63,065 bases of DNA from Gammaproteobacteria bacterium (GTDB lineage Bacteria; Pseudomonadota; Gammaproteobacteria; GRL18). Both the position numbers and the translations under genes were made by a program. The notes beneath the pieces were generated by a model that saw only the letters and a program-made list of their open reading frames with translations, ran no database searches and was not told where the DNA came from. The stretch's first letter is position 1; each line of letters starts with the position of its first letter. Of this stretch, positions 37,846 to 46,612 are shown piece after piece. Where the stretch lies: assembly GCA_016744375.1 (NCBI GenBank), contig JADGEM010000021.1, positions 1 to 63,065 on the forward strand. The letters run 5' to 3'.

Positions 37846-38944
37846 TCGCACTTCTTCACAGAGCCTGTTTTTTCGCCTGCATATTGATATTACTCTGCTA
37901 ATGGGTCTGGTTGCATTAATTGCTCTGGGACAAATCATCCTATATAGTGCCAGTGGGGAAAATGTCGCACTAATGCAACGTCAGGGAATTCGCCTGGGTA
38001 TTGCTTTTATCGTCATGCTGGTCATTGCCCAGATTTCACCTGATGCCTTGCGTCGCTGGTCCCCTATACTATTTATTATCGGTACAGTTATGCTTGTGGC
38101 AGTCTTATTTTTTGGCACTAAAGCGCTCGGTGCTCAGCGATGGTTGAACCTTGGCCTGTTTCGTTTTCAACCCTCAGAAATGATGAAACTAGCAGTTCCC
38201 ATGATGCTGGCATGGTATTTATCCAGCGGCCATATCCCACCACGCAAAGGACATCTTCTACTGGCTCTGATTATTCTAATGTTACCGGTGTTACTCATCG
38301 CAAAACAACCCGATCTGGGCACCTCACTTCTGGTCACTAGTGCCGGTCTTTTTGTTATTTTTATGGCTGGTGTTTCATGGCAGCTTATCCTGGGTTTTGC
38401 TTTTGCCGGCATGGCTTTTACCATACCCATGTGGCTTTTTCTGATGCGAGACTATCAGCGCCAGCGCGTTCTCACAATGTTGAATCCTGAATCCGATCCA
38501 TTAGGAAGCGGTTATCATATCATTCAATCCAAAATTGCCATTGGTTCTGGAGGAACATTTGGCAAAGGCTGGCTCAATGGCACTCAATCACACCTGGAGT
38601 TTTTACCGGAGCGTCATACTGATTTTATATTCTCTGTCTTTGCAGAAGAGTTTGGCTTTAGCGGTATTTTATTACTTTTAAGTCTTTATCTTTTTGTTAT
38701 TTTTCGCGGGATTTATATTACTTCACAAGCACATGGTACTTTTTCACGTTTACTTGGTGCCAGTATTGTCTTAACCTTCCTGGTGTATATTTTTGTTAAT
38801 ATTGGAATGGTCAGTGGAATATTACCCGTGGTTGGAGTACCGCTCCCTCTGGTGAGCTATGGCGGTACTTCCATTGTCACTTTGCTGGCAGGTTTTGGCA
38901 TTTTAATGTCAATTCATACCCATAGAAAATTATTGGCACATTAG
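37838..38944 (+). CDS. rodA: SEDS-family peptidoglycan glycosyltransferase
   Basis: 368 residues from the ATG at 37838, which has GAGGGG about seven bases upstream. The open frame begins at 37676 but those codons lie inside mrdA. Ten membrane helices are expected. SEDS motifs are visible: LGAQRWLNLGLFRFQPSEMMKL, KQPDLGTSLL and LPERHTDFIFSVFAEEFGF, with the conserved Asp in KQPDLG. It polymerises lipid II for elongation with PBP2. Confidence 0.95.
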   Translation: MASRTSSQSLFFRLHIDITLLMGLVALIALGQIILYSASGENVALMQRQGIRLGIAFIVMLVIAQISPDALRRWSPILFIIGTVMLVAVLFFGTKALGAQRWLNLGLFRFQPSEMMKLAVPMMLAWYLSSGHIPPRKGHLLLALIILMLPVLLIAKQPDLGTSLLVTSAGLFVIFMAGVSWQLILGFAFAGMAFTIPMWLFLMRDYQRQRVLTMLNPESDPLGSGYHIIQSKIAIGSGGTFGKGWLNGTQSHLEFLPERHTDFIFSVFAEEFGFSGILLLLSLYLFVIFRGIYITSQAHGTFSRLLGASIVLTFLVYIFVNIGMVSGILPVVGVPLPLVSYGGTSIVTLLAGFGILMSIHTHRKLLAH

Positions 38945-39010
38945 TCCCCCTGTTACCTTTTTATTTGGACTTATTACTTAACTATTTACTTACAAAATTC
39001 AGGATTTTTT

Positions 39011-40075
39011 ATGTTATCAGTACTAAGAAAATCATACGCGACCATAGGCATACTCTTTTATTGCCTCCTATCAAATAACAGCAGTTTTGCTGTCAGTCTG
39101 GAAAAAAATCCTGAGGTACAAAAATTTATTAAAGAAATGGTCCAAAAACACCACTTTAAACAAAGTGAGCTGGAAACCTTATTCTCTCAGGTCGAAATAA
39201 AGCAGAAAATTCTTGATGCCATCAGTCGACCTGCAGAAAGAAGTAAAGCCTGGTATGAATACAGAAATATTTTTCTAACTGAAAAACGGATTAACGGCGG
39301 GGTAAAATTCTGGCAGGAAAACAGTGACATTATCCGCTATGCAGAAAAAGTATATGGCATCGCTCCTGAAGTTATCGTTGCAATTATTGGTGTTGAAACC
39401 TACTATGGTCGCCTTCAGGGCAACTATCGTGTCATAGATGCTCTATCCACCTTAGCATTCAAATACCCCAAACGCAGTAAATTTTTCCGCAGCGAATTAA
39501 AACACTTCCTTCTCATGAGTCAGGATGAAAAATTTGACCCGCTCACAAAGAAAGGCTCCTATGCAGGGGCAATGGGCATGGGGCAGTTTATTCCCAGCAG
39601 CTATCAAAGCTATGCCATTGATTTTAATGGTGATGGAAAAAAGAATATCTGGACAAACAACGCCGATGCCATTGGCAGTGTTGCTAATTATTTTAAACGT
39701 CATGGCTGGAAAAAAAATCAGCCCGTGACCGACAAGCTGACATTGGCTAAGAAGAACGCCATTGTCAAAAAAGATCGCTGCACCCGAAGTTGTAAACCTA
39801 AGCTCTCCGTCGCAGACTATAAACAAAAAGGTCTTCAGGGAGAGACTTCAGTAAATGACAAGACATCTGCCATTTTGTTAATATTGAAACAAAAAACTGG
39901 CAAGGAATACTGGCTCGGCTATAATAATTTCTATGTGATTTCAAGATACAATCACAGTACACTCTATTCCATGGCCGTTTATCAATTAAGCCAGGAAATA
40001 AAACAGGCCTATCAGGCCGCAGAAAAAGCGAGTACCCAGAAAACTCACAATGAGCAACTCAAGACCAAATCTTAA
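39011..40075 (+). CDS. mltB: Membrane-bound-type lytic murein transglycosylase B family
   Basis: 354 residues. An N-terminal signal peptide ends near residue 28 (SFA-VS). No lipobox Cys is evident, so it may be periplasmic rather than lipid-anchored. The catalytic Glu129 lies in IIGVETYYGRLQGNY, followed by YPKRSKFFRSELKHFLL and GAMGMGQFIPSSYQSYA. The enzyme cleaves glycan strands to 1,6-anhydro ends. The C-terminus is Lys-rich and overlaps rlpA by 26 bases. Confidence 0.93.
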   Translation: MLSVLRKSYATIGILFYCLLSNNSSFAVSLEKNPEVQKFIKEMVQKHHFKQSELETLFSQVEIKQKILDAISRPAERSKAWYEYRNIFLTEKRINGGVKFWQENSDIIRYAEKVYGIAPEVIVAIIGVETYYGRLQGNYRVIDALSTLAFKYPKRSKFFRSELKHFLLMSQDEKFDPLTKKGSYAGAMGMGQFIPSSYQSYAIDFNGDGKKNIWTNNADAIGSVANYFKRHGWKKNQPVTDKLTLAKKNAIVKKDRCTRSCKPKLSVADYKQKGLQGETSVNDKTSAILLILKQKTGKEYWLGYNNFYVISRYNHSTLYSMAVYQLSQEIKQAYQAAEKASTQKTHNEQLKTKS

Positions 40076-40934
40076 AACAGCAACCAACCCCTTTATACAA
40101 AGACTGCTGCCAGTCTTATATCTATTGATGGCATGGGGCTTAATTTCCTGTGGCGGAGAGGGCAGCAGTCCTTCCGGTCGATACGATCAAAGATATGATG
40201 GTCCACCATCACAAAATGTGGATGTCAGCCAGATACCTGATGCAGTACCTCAGGCAGCTCGGCGCACTAAATCTGGTAACCCGGCATCTTATGTTGTCTT
40301 TGGCAAGCGTTATCATGTTATGTCTTCCAGCCAGGGCTATAAAAAGAAAGGGATCGCTTCCTGGTACGGCAGCAAATTTCATGGTAAACGCACCTCCAGT
40401 GGTGAACCCTATGATATGCATGCCATGACTGCCGCTCATAAGACCCTTCCTCTACCCACTTATGTGAGAGTGACTAATTTGCGCAATGGCCGCCAGGTCA
40501 TTCTTAAAGTTAATGACCGGGGGCCTTTTCACGAAAACCGTATCATTGATCTCTCCCATACTGCTGCCGTAAAACTGGGTATAAAAGCCACTGGCACCGG
40601 ACTGGTTGAAGTAGAAGCTATCACTCCGGGACAATCCCCTACTCCTACGATGGCAAGAGTGACACAAGCCTCCGTACCTGCTTCAACATCCCCCAGTATC
40701 GGTCTGTATTTACAATTAGGTGCATTTATCAGTTCACAAAATGCATATCAATTAAAAGATCAGGTGAATTCTGCACTCTCATCAAACCAGGCAGATGTAT
40801 CAACAATCCTGAAGAATGGACAACAATTCTACCGAGTCCGCCTCGGCCCTCTAAATGGTGCGGAACAAGCTGACAACCTGGCACTTAGACTGACAGAGAA
40901 AGGTTTTGTGAAACATCGAGTTGTGATCGATTAG
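40050..40934 (+). CDS. rlpA: RlpA-like lytic transglycosylase lipoprotein with SPOR domain
   Basis: 294 residues. A signal sequence ends in a lipobox (LISC, Cys about 34). The double-psi beta-barrel domain (about 100-190) has KGIASWYGSKFHGKRTSSGE, MTAAHKTLPLPTYVRVTN and the catalytic VNDRGPF. A C-terminal SPOR domain (about 222-294) binds denuded septal glycans. The ATG at 40050 is within mltB, so the two genes are coupled. Usual septal role; here encoded with the elongation genes. Confidence 0.93.
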   Translation: MSNSRPNLKTATNPFIQRLLPVLYLLMAWGLISCGGEGSSPSGRYDQRYDGPPSQNVDVSQIPDAVPQAARRTKSGNPASYVVFGKRYHVMSSSQGYKKKGIASWYGSKFHGKRTSSGEPYDMHAMTAAHKTLPLPTYVRVTNLRNGRQVILKVNDRGPFHENRIIDLSHTAAVKLGIKATGTGLVEVEAITPGQSPTPTMARVTQASVPASTSPSIGLYLQLGAFISSQNAYQLKDQVNSALSSNQADVSTILKNGQQFYRVRLGPLNGAEQADNLALRLTEKGFVKHRVVID

Positions 40935-41253
40935 GATAATTTTACACCTTCTATTTACATCGGCTGCACTACCTGTACAGCAATTGAGGGTGTTTTAAAA
41001 TCAAATTCAAGCCGCTACTTCGGTCGTTTAGCCAATATTCAACACAACACTTTTTAAAGCCCATTAAATCCATTATCATGAATATCTGGTTGAACGATTC
41101 AGACCATTGCTTACCTAAGAATTGTCCATTTGCAATTCAATAATAAGCCTATTAGATAAAAATTGACTCTGAACAGCCACATTATTTTTTAATTTGACTC
41201 AATTTAAGTTAGAATTTCTATTCACTAAATTATCAAACTTGAGCTGGAAATTT
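40935..41253. other. Intergenic region upstream of dacA
   Basis: 319 bases without a gene between rlpA and dacA. It holds two TTGACT hexamers at 41163-41168 and 41194-41199. The second pairs with TCTATT at 41217-41222. No strong terminator hairpin for the mreB series was found, so read-through is possible. Confidence 0.5.
41194..41222 (+). promoter_or_regulatory. Candidate dacA promoter
   Basis: TTGACT (41194-41199), a 17-base spacer, and TCTATT (41217-41222) lie 32 bases before the dacA ATG. The -35 is strong and the -10 matches four of six. Confidence 0.45.
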
Positions 41254-42399
41254 ATGAAGCGGACTCTAATCTATTTTTTTATCTGTACCTTCTCCCTATT
41301 TTTTACATTAAATACCCACGCTGCACCCAAGATTATCCCCAAAGCACCGGCAATTGCAGCTAAATCTTATATTCTTATTGATTACAATAGTAATAAAATT
41401 ATTGCTCAGAATAATGCTGACATGGCAGTCGCACCTGCCAGTATTACCAAAGTTATGACAGCTTATGTTGTTTTTGCAGAGCTTGAACAAGGCAATATCC
41501 AATTAAGCGATCTTGTCACAGTCAGTAAAAAAGCCTGGAAAACACCTGGTTCTAGAATGTTTATCAAGGTTAATACAAAGGTTTCTATCCAAGATTTGCT
41601 TCAGGGCATGATTATTCAATCTGGCAATGATGCCAGTGTTGCCCTGGCTGAACATATTGCTGGCAGTGAAGATACTTTTGCCGCCCTGATGAATCAACAT
41701 GCTCAAGAATTAGGTATGGAAAGCAGTTACTTTATCAATAGTACTGGCTTACCAGACCCTGCTCATAAAACCAGTGCTCATGACCTGGCTATTTTAGCCA
41801 GAACATTAATCCAGCGCTTTCCTCAATACTACAAATGGTACTCAACCAAAGAGTTTACCTATAATAATATTACACAACCCAATCGAAATAAATTACTCTG
41901 GCGTGACAACAGTGTTGACGGCATGAAAACAGGTTACACAGAAGATGCAGGATACTGTCTGCTGTCTTCGGCAAAGAGAGATAATATGCGCCTTGTCTCT
42001 GTTGTACTAGGCACTAAAAGCACCAATGCAAGGGCTCAGGAATCTCAAAAATTATTAAATTTCGGCTTTCGGTTCTATGAATCACATGTTCTCTACCCTA
42101 GAGGAAAAGCCTTAAAAAATGTGCGAATATTCAAAGGCAGCAGAGCACAACTCCCAGTGGGCGTTGCAAAGGATATGGCGGTCACCATTCCCCGCGGTCA
42201 ATATAAGAACTTAAAACCTTCAATCAATATCAACACACCACTTGTCGCCCCTGTCAGTAAGGGACAGCAATTAGGCAGTGTCGAAATTAAGCTTGATGGC
42301 AAATTGTTAATCAGTTCACCTCTGGTTGCTCTTACAACCATTGATGAAGGCAGCTTATGGCAGCAAGCCAAGGACAGTGCTTTAATGATGCTAGAGTAG
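41254..42399 (+). CDS. dacA: D-alanyl-D-alanine carboxypeptidase, PBP5 type
   Basis: 381 residues from the ATG at 41254, which begins a normal signal peptide (MKRTLIYFFICTFSLFF, cleavage near AHA). The longer frame from 41194 starts inside the predicted promoter. The catalytic SxxK is Ser63-Lys66 in ASITKVMTAY, with SGNDASVALAEH and KTGYTEDAGYC. The C-terminal PBP5 beta domain and an amphipathic tail (LWQQAKDSALMML) follow. It trims the terminal D-Ala of pentapeptides. Confidence 0.95.
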   Translation: MKRTLIYFFICTFSLFFTLNTHAAPKIIPKAPAIAAKSYILIDYNSNKIIAQNNADMAVAPASITKVMTAYVVFAELEQGNIQLSDLVTVSKKAWKTPGSRMFIKVNTKVSIQDLLQGMIIQSGNDASVALAEHIAGSEDTFAALMNQHAQELGMESSYFINSTGLPDPAHKTSAHDLAILARTLIQRFPQYYKWYSTKEFTYNNITQPNRNKLLWRDNSVDGMKTGYTEDAGYCLLSSAKRDNMRLVSVVLGTKSTNARAQESQKLLNFGFRFYESHVLYPRGKALKNVRIFKGSRAQLPVGVAKDMAVTIPRGQYKNLKPSININTPLVAPVSKGQQLGSVEIKLDGKLLISSPLVALTTIDEGSLWQQAKDSALMMLE

Positions 42400-42411
42400 C
42401 ACTTGAAAAAT

Positions 42412-43284
42412 ATGAATAAACCTGAACCAATTGTTTATTTAAACGGAGAGTTTATTGCTTTAAAGGATGCTCATGTCTCTGTTCTGGACCGGGGATTTAT
42501 TTTTGGTGACGGAGTCTATGAAGTTGTGCCAGCTTATGGGAGGCGTCTTTTCCGCCTTCAACATCATCTGGAACGACTCAATAGCAATCTTAATGCTGTT
42601 AAAATAACTAACCCACTGAGCTTTGAAGACTGGCAACAACTGATTGCACAGTTGATTATTAAGAATCAATATAATAATCAATCTGTTTACCTGCAGATCA
42701 CCCGCGGCGTTGCACCTCGAGATCACGGCTTCCCAGACAAAGAAAATCCCACCATTTTCATGATGACATCAACGCTTGTAAAACAATCCCGGGAAATAGC
42801 TGACAATGGTATCCATGCCGTCAGCTTGCCTGATAATCGCTGGCAAAATTGTCATATAAAGTCCATTTCACTCTTACCAAATGTACTCTTGCGTCAGCAA
42901 GCACTTGATAAAGGAGCTGAAGAGGCCATATTAATCAGAGATGGCATAGCAACTGAGGGAGCAGCCAGTAATTTATTCATAGTACTTGATGATTGTATAA
43001 TTACGCCACCTAAAGGGCCATTACTACTACCTGGGGTAACACGCGATCTCATTGTTGAACTTGCCCGAGGGAAAAAGCAATGCATCAAAGAACAGACGAT
43101 TACAGAAGCCGAACTCAACAATGCCCAGGAGATCTGGTTGACCAGTTCAACAAAAGAAATTTTGCCGGTCACCATGCTCAATAATAAAACGGTCGGTTCT
43201 GGAAAACCCGGATTACTTTGGAACCAAATGATGACTGATTACCAGCAATATATACAAGATTTAGAAGAAAACACTTGTGACTAA
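42412..43284 (+). CDS. dat: D-amino acid (D-alanine) aminotransferase
   Basis: 290 residues from the ATG at 42412; a TTG at 42403 is also possible and no clear ribosome site decides. A class IV PLP enzyme with YLNGEFIALKDAHVSVLDRG, FGDGVYEVVPAYGRRLFRL, and the PLP lysine in HIKSISLLPNVLLRQ. The motif EGAASNLFIVLDD precedes the late TSSTKEILPV. The YEVVPAY pattern fits Dat rather than IlvE. It can convert D-Ala to D-Glu for the wall, in line with its position behind dacA. PabC-like lyase is the main alternative. Confidence 0.8.
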   Translation: MNKPEPIVYLNGEFIALKDAHVSVLDRGFIFGDGVYEVVPAYGRRLFRLQHHLERLNSNLNAVKITNPLSFEDWQQLIAQLIIKNQYNNQSVYLQITRGVAPRDHGFPDKENPTIFMMTSTLVKQSREIADNGIHAVSLPDNRWQNCHIKSISLLPNVLLRQQALDKGAEEAILIRDGIATEGAASNLFIVLDDCIITPPKGPLLLPGVTRDLIVELARGKKQCIKEQTITEAELNNAQEIWLTSSTKEILPVTMLNNKTVGSGKPGLLWNQMMTDYQQYIQDLEENTCD

Positions 43285-43319
43285 AAAAGTTGCAGCTGAG
43301 AAAGTATGAGAGAATAAAT

Positions 43320-43601
43320 ATGAATGATAAAGACAGTATTGATGAAGATCAATTAATGACATTTCCCTGTGATTTTGCCCTCAAAGTCATGGGACTCAAC
43401 ATTGATGATTATTCCGCTTATGTTTTATCTGTTTGTCAAAAACACGTCAACGATGTCACCAGTGACTGCGTCCACACTCGCCCCAGTCGTAATGGTAAAT
43501 ACATTGCCGTCACTGTTCAGCTCATTGCCACAAGCCGCCAGCAACTTGACGAGCTCTATATTGAATTAAATGCCTACAAACACACTAAAATGGCTCTGTA
43601 A
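43320..43601 (+). CDS. ybeD: YbeD/DUF493 family protein
   Basis: 93 residues from the ATG at 43320, which has GAGAG at 43308-43312. The motif LMTFPCDFALKVMG opens the family and VHTRPSRNGKYIAVTVQLIA is its core. It is a small ACT-like fold of unknown role that almost always lies just before lipB, as here, with three bases between. Confidence 0.88.
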   Translation: MNDKDSIDEDQLMTFPCDFALKVMGLNIDDYSAYVLSVCQKHVNDVTSDCVHTRPSRNGKYIAVTVQLIATSRQQLDELYIELNAYKHTKMAL

Positions 43602-43604
43602 CTC

Positions 43605-44246
43605 TTGTCTCTGGCTGATACTATTATTATAAAATCATTGGGCCGTCAACCTTATGAACCAGTCTGGCATGCCATGCAGAGCTTTACAGAGCAGCGAAAC
43701 ATTGAGACGCCGGATGAAATCTGGCTGCTGGAACATGAGCCAGTATTTACTCTGGGGCGAAATGGCAAGGAAGAGCATATCTTAAGAAAAACAGACATTC
43801 CAATTGTGCCGATTGATCGTGGCGGTCAGGTGACTTACCATGGCCCTGGGCAATTGATTGTTTACCTGATGATAAATATTAAGCGTCGTGGACTGGGTGT
43901 TCGTAAACTAGTCACACTCATTGAGCAGAGTATTATCAGCACACTGGCTGAGTACCAAATTACTGCCGCAGCCAAAAAAGAAGCCCCTGGAGTCTATATC
44001 GGTGATGCAAAAATTGCTGCTCTTGGCCTGAGGGTTAAAAAAGGCTGCAGTTTTCATGGACTCAGTCTTAATTTAGATATGGATTTGACCCCTTTTACAC
44101 AAATAAATCCCTGTGGTTATAAAAATCTTGAAGTCGTACAACTTTCTGACTATATTGAAGAGGTTAATCCGACAAAGGTAGAGCAACAACTTCTCGCCCA
44201 TTTATTAAAAAACCTTGGTTATAAACCTGAAAACATGAGCAGCTGA
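43605..44246 (+). CDS. lipB: Octanoyl-[acyl-carrier protein]:protein N-octanoyltransferase
   Basis: 213 residues, probably from the TTG at 43605 (no ribosome site seen). It moves octanoyl from ACP to lipoyl domains. Catalytic Lys136 is in DAKIAALGLRVKKG and Cys170 in QINPCGYKNLEV. The motifs LLEHEPVFTLGRNG and RGGQVTYHGPGQLIVYLM are intact. lipA, its usual downstream partner, is absent; a GNAT gene follows instead. Confidence 0.93.
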   Translation: MSLADTIIIKSLGRQPYEPVWHAMQSFTEQRNIETPDEIWLLEHEPVFTLGRNGKEEHILRKTDIPIVPIDRGGQVTYHGPGQLIVYLMINIKRRGLGVRKLVTLIEQSIISTLAEYQITAAAKKEAPGVYIGDAKIAALGLRVKKGCSFHGLSLNLDMDLTPFTQINPCGYKNLEVVQLSDYIEEVNPTKVEQQLLAHLLKNLGYKPENMSS

Positions 44247-44253
44247 AAAAGCG

Positions 44254-44706
44254 ATGTTTGATAATATTATTATAAGAAAAGCCAATGAAAGTGATCTGGA
44301 AGAAATTCTGGCACTCATTAACTCACCTGAAGCTGACAATGGAACGGCAATGGAAGCACGTGATGCCAACACCATTTACCAATCCATTCTTGATGACCCA
44401 AATTATTTCCAGATTGTTGCAAGCTCGGAAGATGGAATTATAGCAATTGTCACTCTGGTGATCATTATGCAGATGACCCATGAGGGTTCCACCACCGCCT
44501 ATATCACGGATCTTATTGTTTCACAATCATGCTCTGAAAAACCAGCGATAGTCGCTGATCTATTGAAATATGTTTCTGAGCTGTCAGAAGAGTATGGCTG
44601 TTATAAAATAACTTTCCAAAATGATTATCATCATGATTTGATTAAATCATCTGGCCAGGAATTGGGGCTGAAAAAAGGGGCTGGCTCATTTCTCCTCCCC
44701 TCTTAA
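44254..44706 (+). CDS. GNAT-like N-acetyltransferase
   Basis: 150 residues. The start IIIRKANESDLEEILALINS is a typical GNAT opening, and the central strand ITDLIVSQSCSEKPAIVADLLKYV aligns with motif A. The acetyl-CoA pyrophosphate loop (normally Q/RxxGxG/A) reads SCSEKPAI and lacks its glycines. It may therefore be a weak or divergent enzyme. It follows lipB by seven bases. The substrate is not predictable. Confidence 0.6.
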   Translation: MFDNIIIRKANESDLEEILALINSPEADNGTAMEARDANTIYQSILDDPNYFQIVASSEDGIIAIVTLVIIMQMTHEGSTTAYITDLIVSQSCSEKPAIVADLLKYVSELSEEYGCYKITFQNDYHHDLIKSSGQELGLKKGAGSFLLPS

Positions 44707-44728
44707 GTACACAGAGTGTTTTGCACAA

Positions 44729-45703
44729 TTAATTCAGAGTATATTTCTTCATTCTATAAAGCAGTGTATCGCGGGTGAGTCCTAATAGCCGGGCTGCACG
44801 GCTCCGATTTCCAGATGTCTGATCCAGGGCCTGCTGAATTAAATCTATTTCAACCTTTTCCAGTGATAAGCCTGATTCAGGTAATGAAACAAAGTTCTCT
44901 TGCGCCGTTGCTCTTTGCACCGTTTTAATTTCTACAGGTAAGTTATCAACTTCAATGGTTTTTCCTGCCAATAAAATACTCATTCTCTCACAAAAATTAC
45001 GCAACTCACGGACATTACCGGGCCATGAATAAGCCTTAAGACATTTAATGGCCTTTTTACTGTACACGGCTGGTTTAACATCATATTGATCAGCCAGAGA
45101 ATGATTGAAATGTTTTAATAAGAGCGGCAAATCGCCTGTGCGCTCCCGCAGTGGCGGGATTTCCAATGGTACAATATGCAGGCGGTAGAATAAATCCTCA
45201 CGGAAATTACCTTGAGCAACTTCTGTCCTCAGATCACGATTAGTTGCCACAATCACGCGAACATCAACTTGCTCTGAAACCGTTGCCCCAACTCTCTGGC
45301 ACTCTGAAGATTCCAGAAAACGCAATAATTTTGCCTGTACAGGAAGTGATAACTCACCAATTTCATCTAAAAATAATGTGCCCTTATCAGCTGACTGGAT
45401 GTATCCCTTCTGGTTAGCTACAGCACCTGTAAAAGAACCTTTGATATGCCCGAAAAGCATGGATTCTGCCAGACTTTCAGGTATTGCCGCACAATTGACG
45501 GAAACCAGTTTTTTTAAATTTCTCTTACTGCCATTGTGAATAAGCTTTGCAAATATTTCTTTACCGCTGCCGCTTTCGCCCTGAATGAGCACGGTTACGT
45601 CAGAAGCCGCCGTTATCTTTGCTGCCCAGATGACACTGTTGAGCTCCGGTGATTCACCAATCAAGCTATTTTCAAAATTTTCTGATGCCTTATCTAATAC
45701 CAT
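44729..45703 (-). CDS. Sigma-54-dependent activator without sensory domain
   Basis: 324 residues. Only about 15 residues precede the AAA+ core, which has Walker A GESGSGKE, Walker B LFLDEIGEL and the loop GSFTGA in place of GAFTGA. A Fis-type helix-turn-helix ends the protein (SGNRSRAARLLGLTRDTLLYRM). With no receiver, PAS or GAF domain it resembles PspF-like activators that are controlled by a partner protein or by expression. It is divergent from the guanine-deaminase-like gene. No -24/-12 site was found by eye in the shared 161-base gap. Confidence 0.9.
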   Translation of the reverse strand: MVLDKASENFENSLIGESPELNSVIWAAKITAASDVTVLIQGESGSGKEIFAKLIHNGSKRNLKKLVSVNCAAIPESLAESMLFGHIKGSFTGAVANQKGYIQSADKGTLFLDEIGELSLPVQAKLLRFLESSECQRVGATVSEQVDVRVIVATNRDLRTEVAQGNFREDLFYRLHIVPLEIPPLRERTGDLPLLLKHFNHSLADQYDVKPAVYSKKAIKCLKAYSWPGNVRELRNFCERMSILLAGKTIEVDNLPVEIKTVQRATAQENFVSLPESGLSLEKVEIDLIQQALDQTSGNRSRAARLLGLTRDTLLYRMKKYTLN

Positions 45704-45864
45704 TGAATATTACTCAAGTCAGTTTTATTGATTCTTACAAGATTTTTTAATTTTATCAGAAATTGATTTTAAATAAAAATGATTAAGATCAAGATTGGAC
45801 AAAGACAAGTGGTGATAGACTATATATGCTAAATTAACGAATAGAAGAAACATTCCAACGACTC

Positions 45865-46344
45865 ATGAAAAATCAATTTATTAAAGAAGCGATAAAACTT
45901 GCTCATCAATCTGTACATGAGCACCATGGCGGCCCTTTTGGTGCAGTTATTGTAAAAGACAATAAAGTGATTGGCCACGGCATCAATCAGGTCACCAGCC
46001 ACAATGATCCGACAGCCCATGCTGAGATTGAAGCTATCCGTGATGCCTGCCAGAACATTCAGTCATTTTCCCTGGAAGGGTGTACACTCTATGCCAGCAG
46101 TGAACCTTGCCCTATGTGTCTCTCGGCTATTTACTGGGCCCGAATAAAGACAGTTTTATACGCCAATGCTTACGAACAGGCCACGCAGATAGGCTTTGAT
46201 GATCAATTTATTTTCAAGGAACTAAGCCTCCCTCATCGAAAAAAAAACCTTTCTATTTCACAGATCCAGGACAAATCTGTTCTTAATGAAGCACTGGCTG
46301 TTTTTCAGGCCTGGGAAGATTCATCAACAAAAAAACATTATTAA
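45865..46344 (+). CDS. guaD: Guanine deaminase-like zinc nucleobase deaminase
   Basis: 159 residues of the cytidine-deaminase fold. Zinc and catalytic residues are seen in NDPTAHAEIEAIRDAC (HAE) and SSEPCPMCLSAIYWA (PCxxC). The segments GGPFGAVIVKDNKVIG and GFDDQFIFKE, and the aromatic C-terminus ending KKHY, match the short guanine deaminase of Bacillus rather than the tRNA enzyme TadA. It would convert guanine to xanthine. It probably has its own promoter in the divergent gap. Confidence 0.82.
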   Translation: MKNQFIKEAIKLAHQSVHEHHGGPFGAVIVKDNKVIGHGINQVTSHNDPTAHAEIEAIRDACQNIQSFSLEGCTLYASSEPCPMCLSAIYWARIKTVLYANAYEQATQIGFDDQFIFKELSLPHRKKNLSISQIQDKSVLNEALAVFQAWEDSSTKKHY

Positions 46345-46431
46345 CTCTGTTCTCACAAGTTTTCATTTTTTTAGGTGCTGGAGGATATGTGGCTCACTCA
46401 TCTTTGGCTTTAATCTCTTTGCTCAAATAGG

Positions 46432-46460
46432 CTGGGGATGGGCAAACCGCCCATCCCCAG
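46432..46460. repeat. GC-rich perfect hairpin downstream of the guanine-deaminase gene
   Basis: CTGGGGATGGGC (46432-46443) and GCCCATCCCCAG (46449-46460) form a perfect 12-base stem with a five-base loop in an otherwise AT-rich gap. No T-run follows on either strand, so a classical terminator is doubtful. It could be a transcript stabiliser or a REP-like palindromic element. Confidence 0.7.
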
Positions 46461-46612
46461 AAATGTCAACTTTAAATAGAATGCACATTAAAACTCATGA
46501 TAAAACACACAATAATGTGCTGAACTCAAATTTATTCTTTTGCTGCTAAGAATCCGATCGACAGACTTTGGATAACAATGCTAAAATGGCGGTTTTGAAC
46601 CAAATTATAATA

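Noticed and set aside
41194-41253. N-terminal extension of dacA
   Set aside because: Overlaps the predicted -35 and -10; a standard signal peptide begins at the ATG at 41254.
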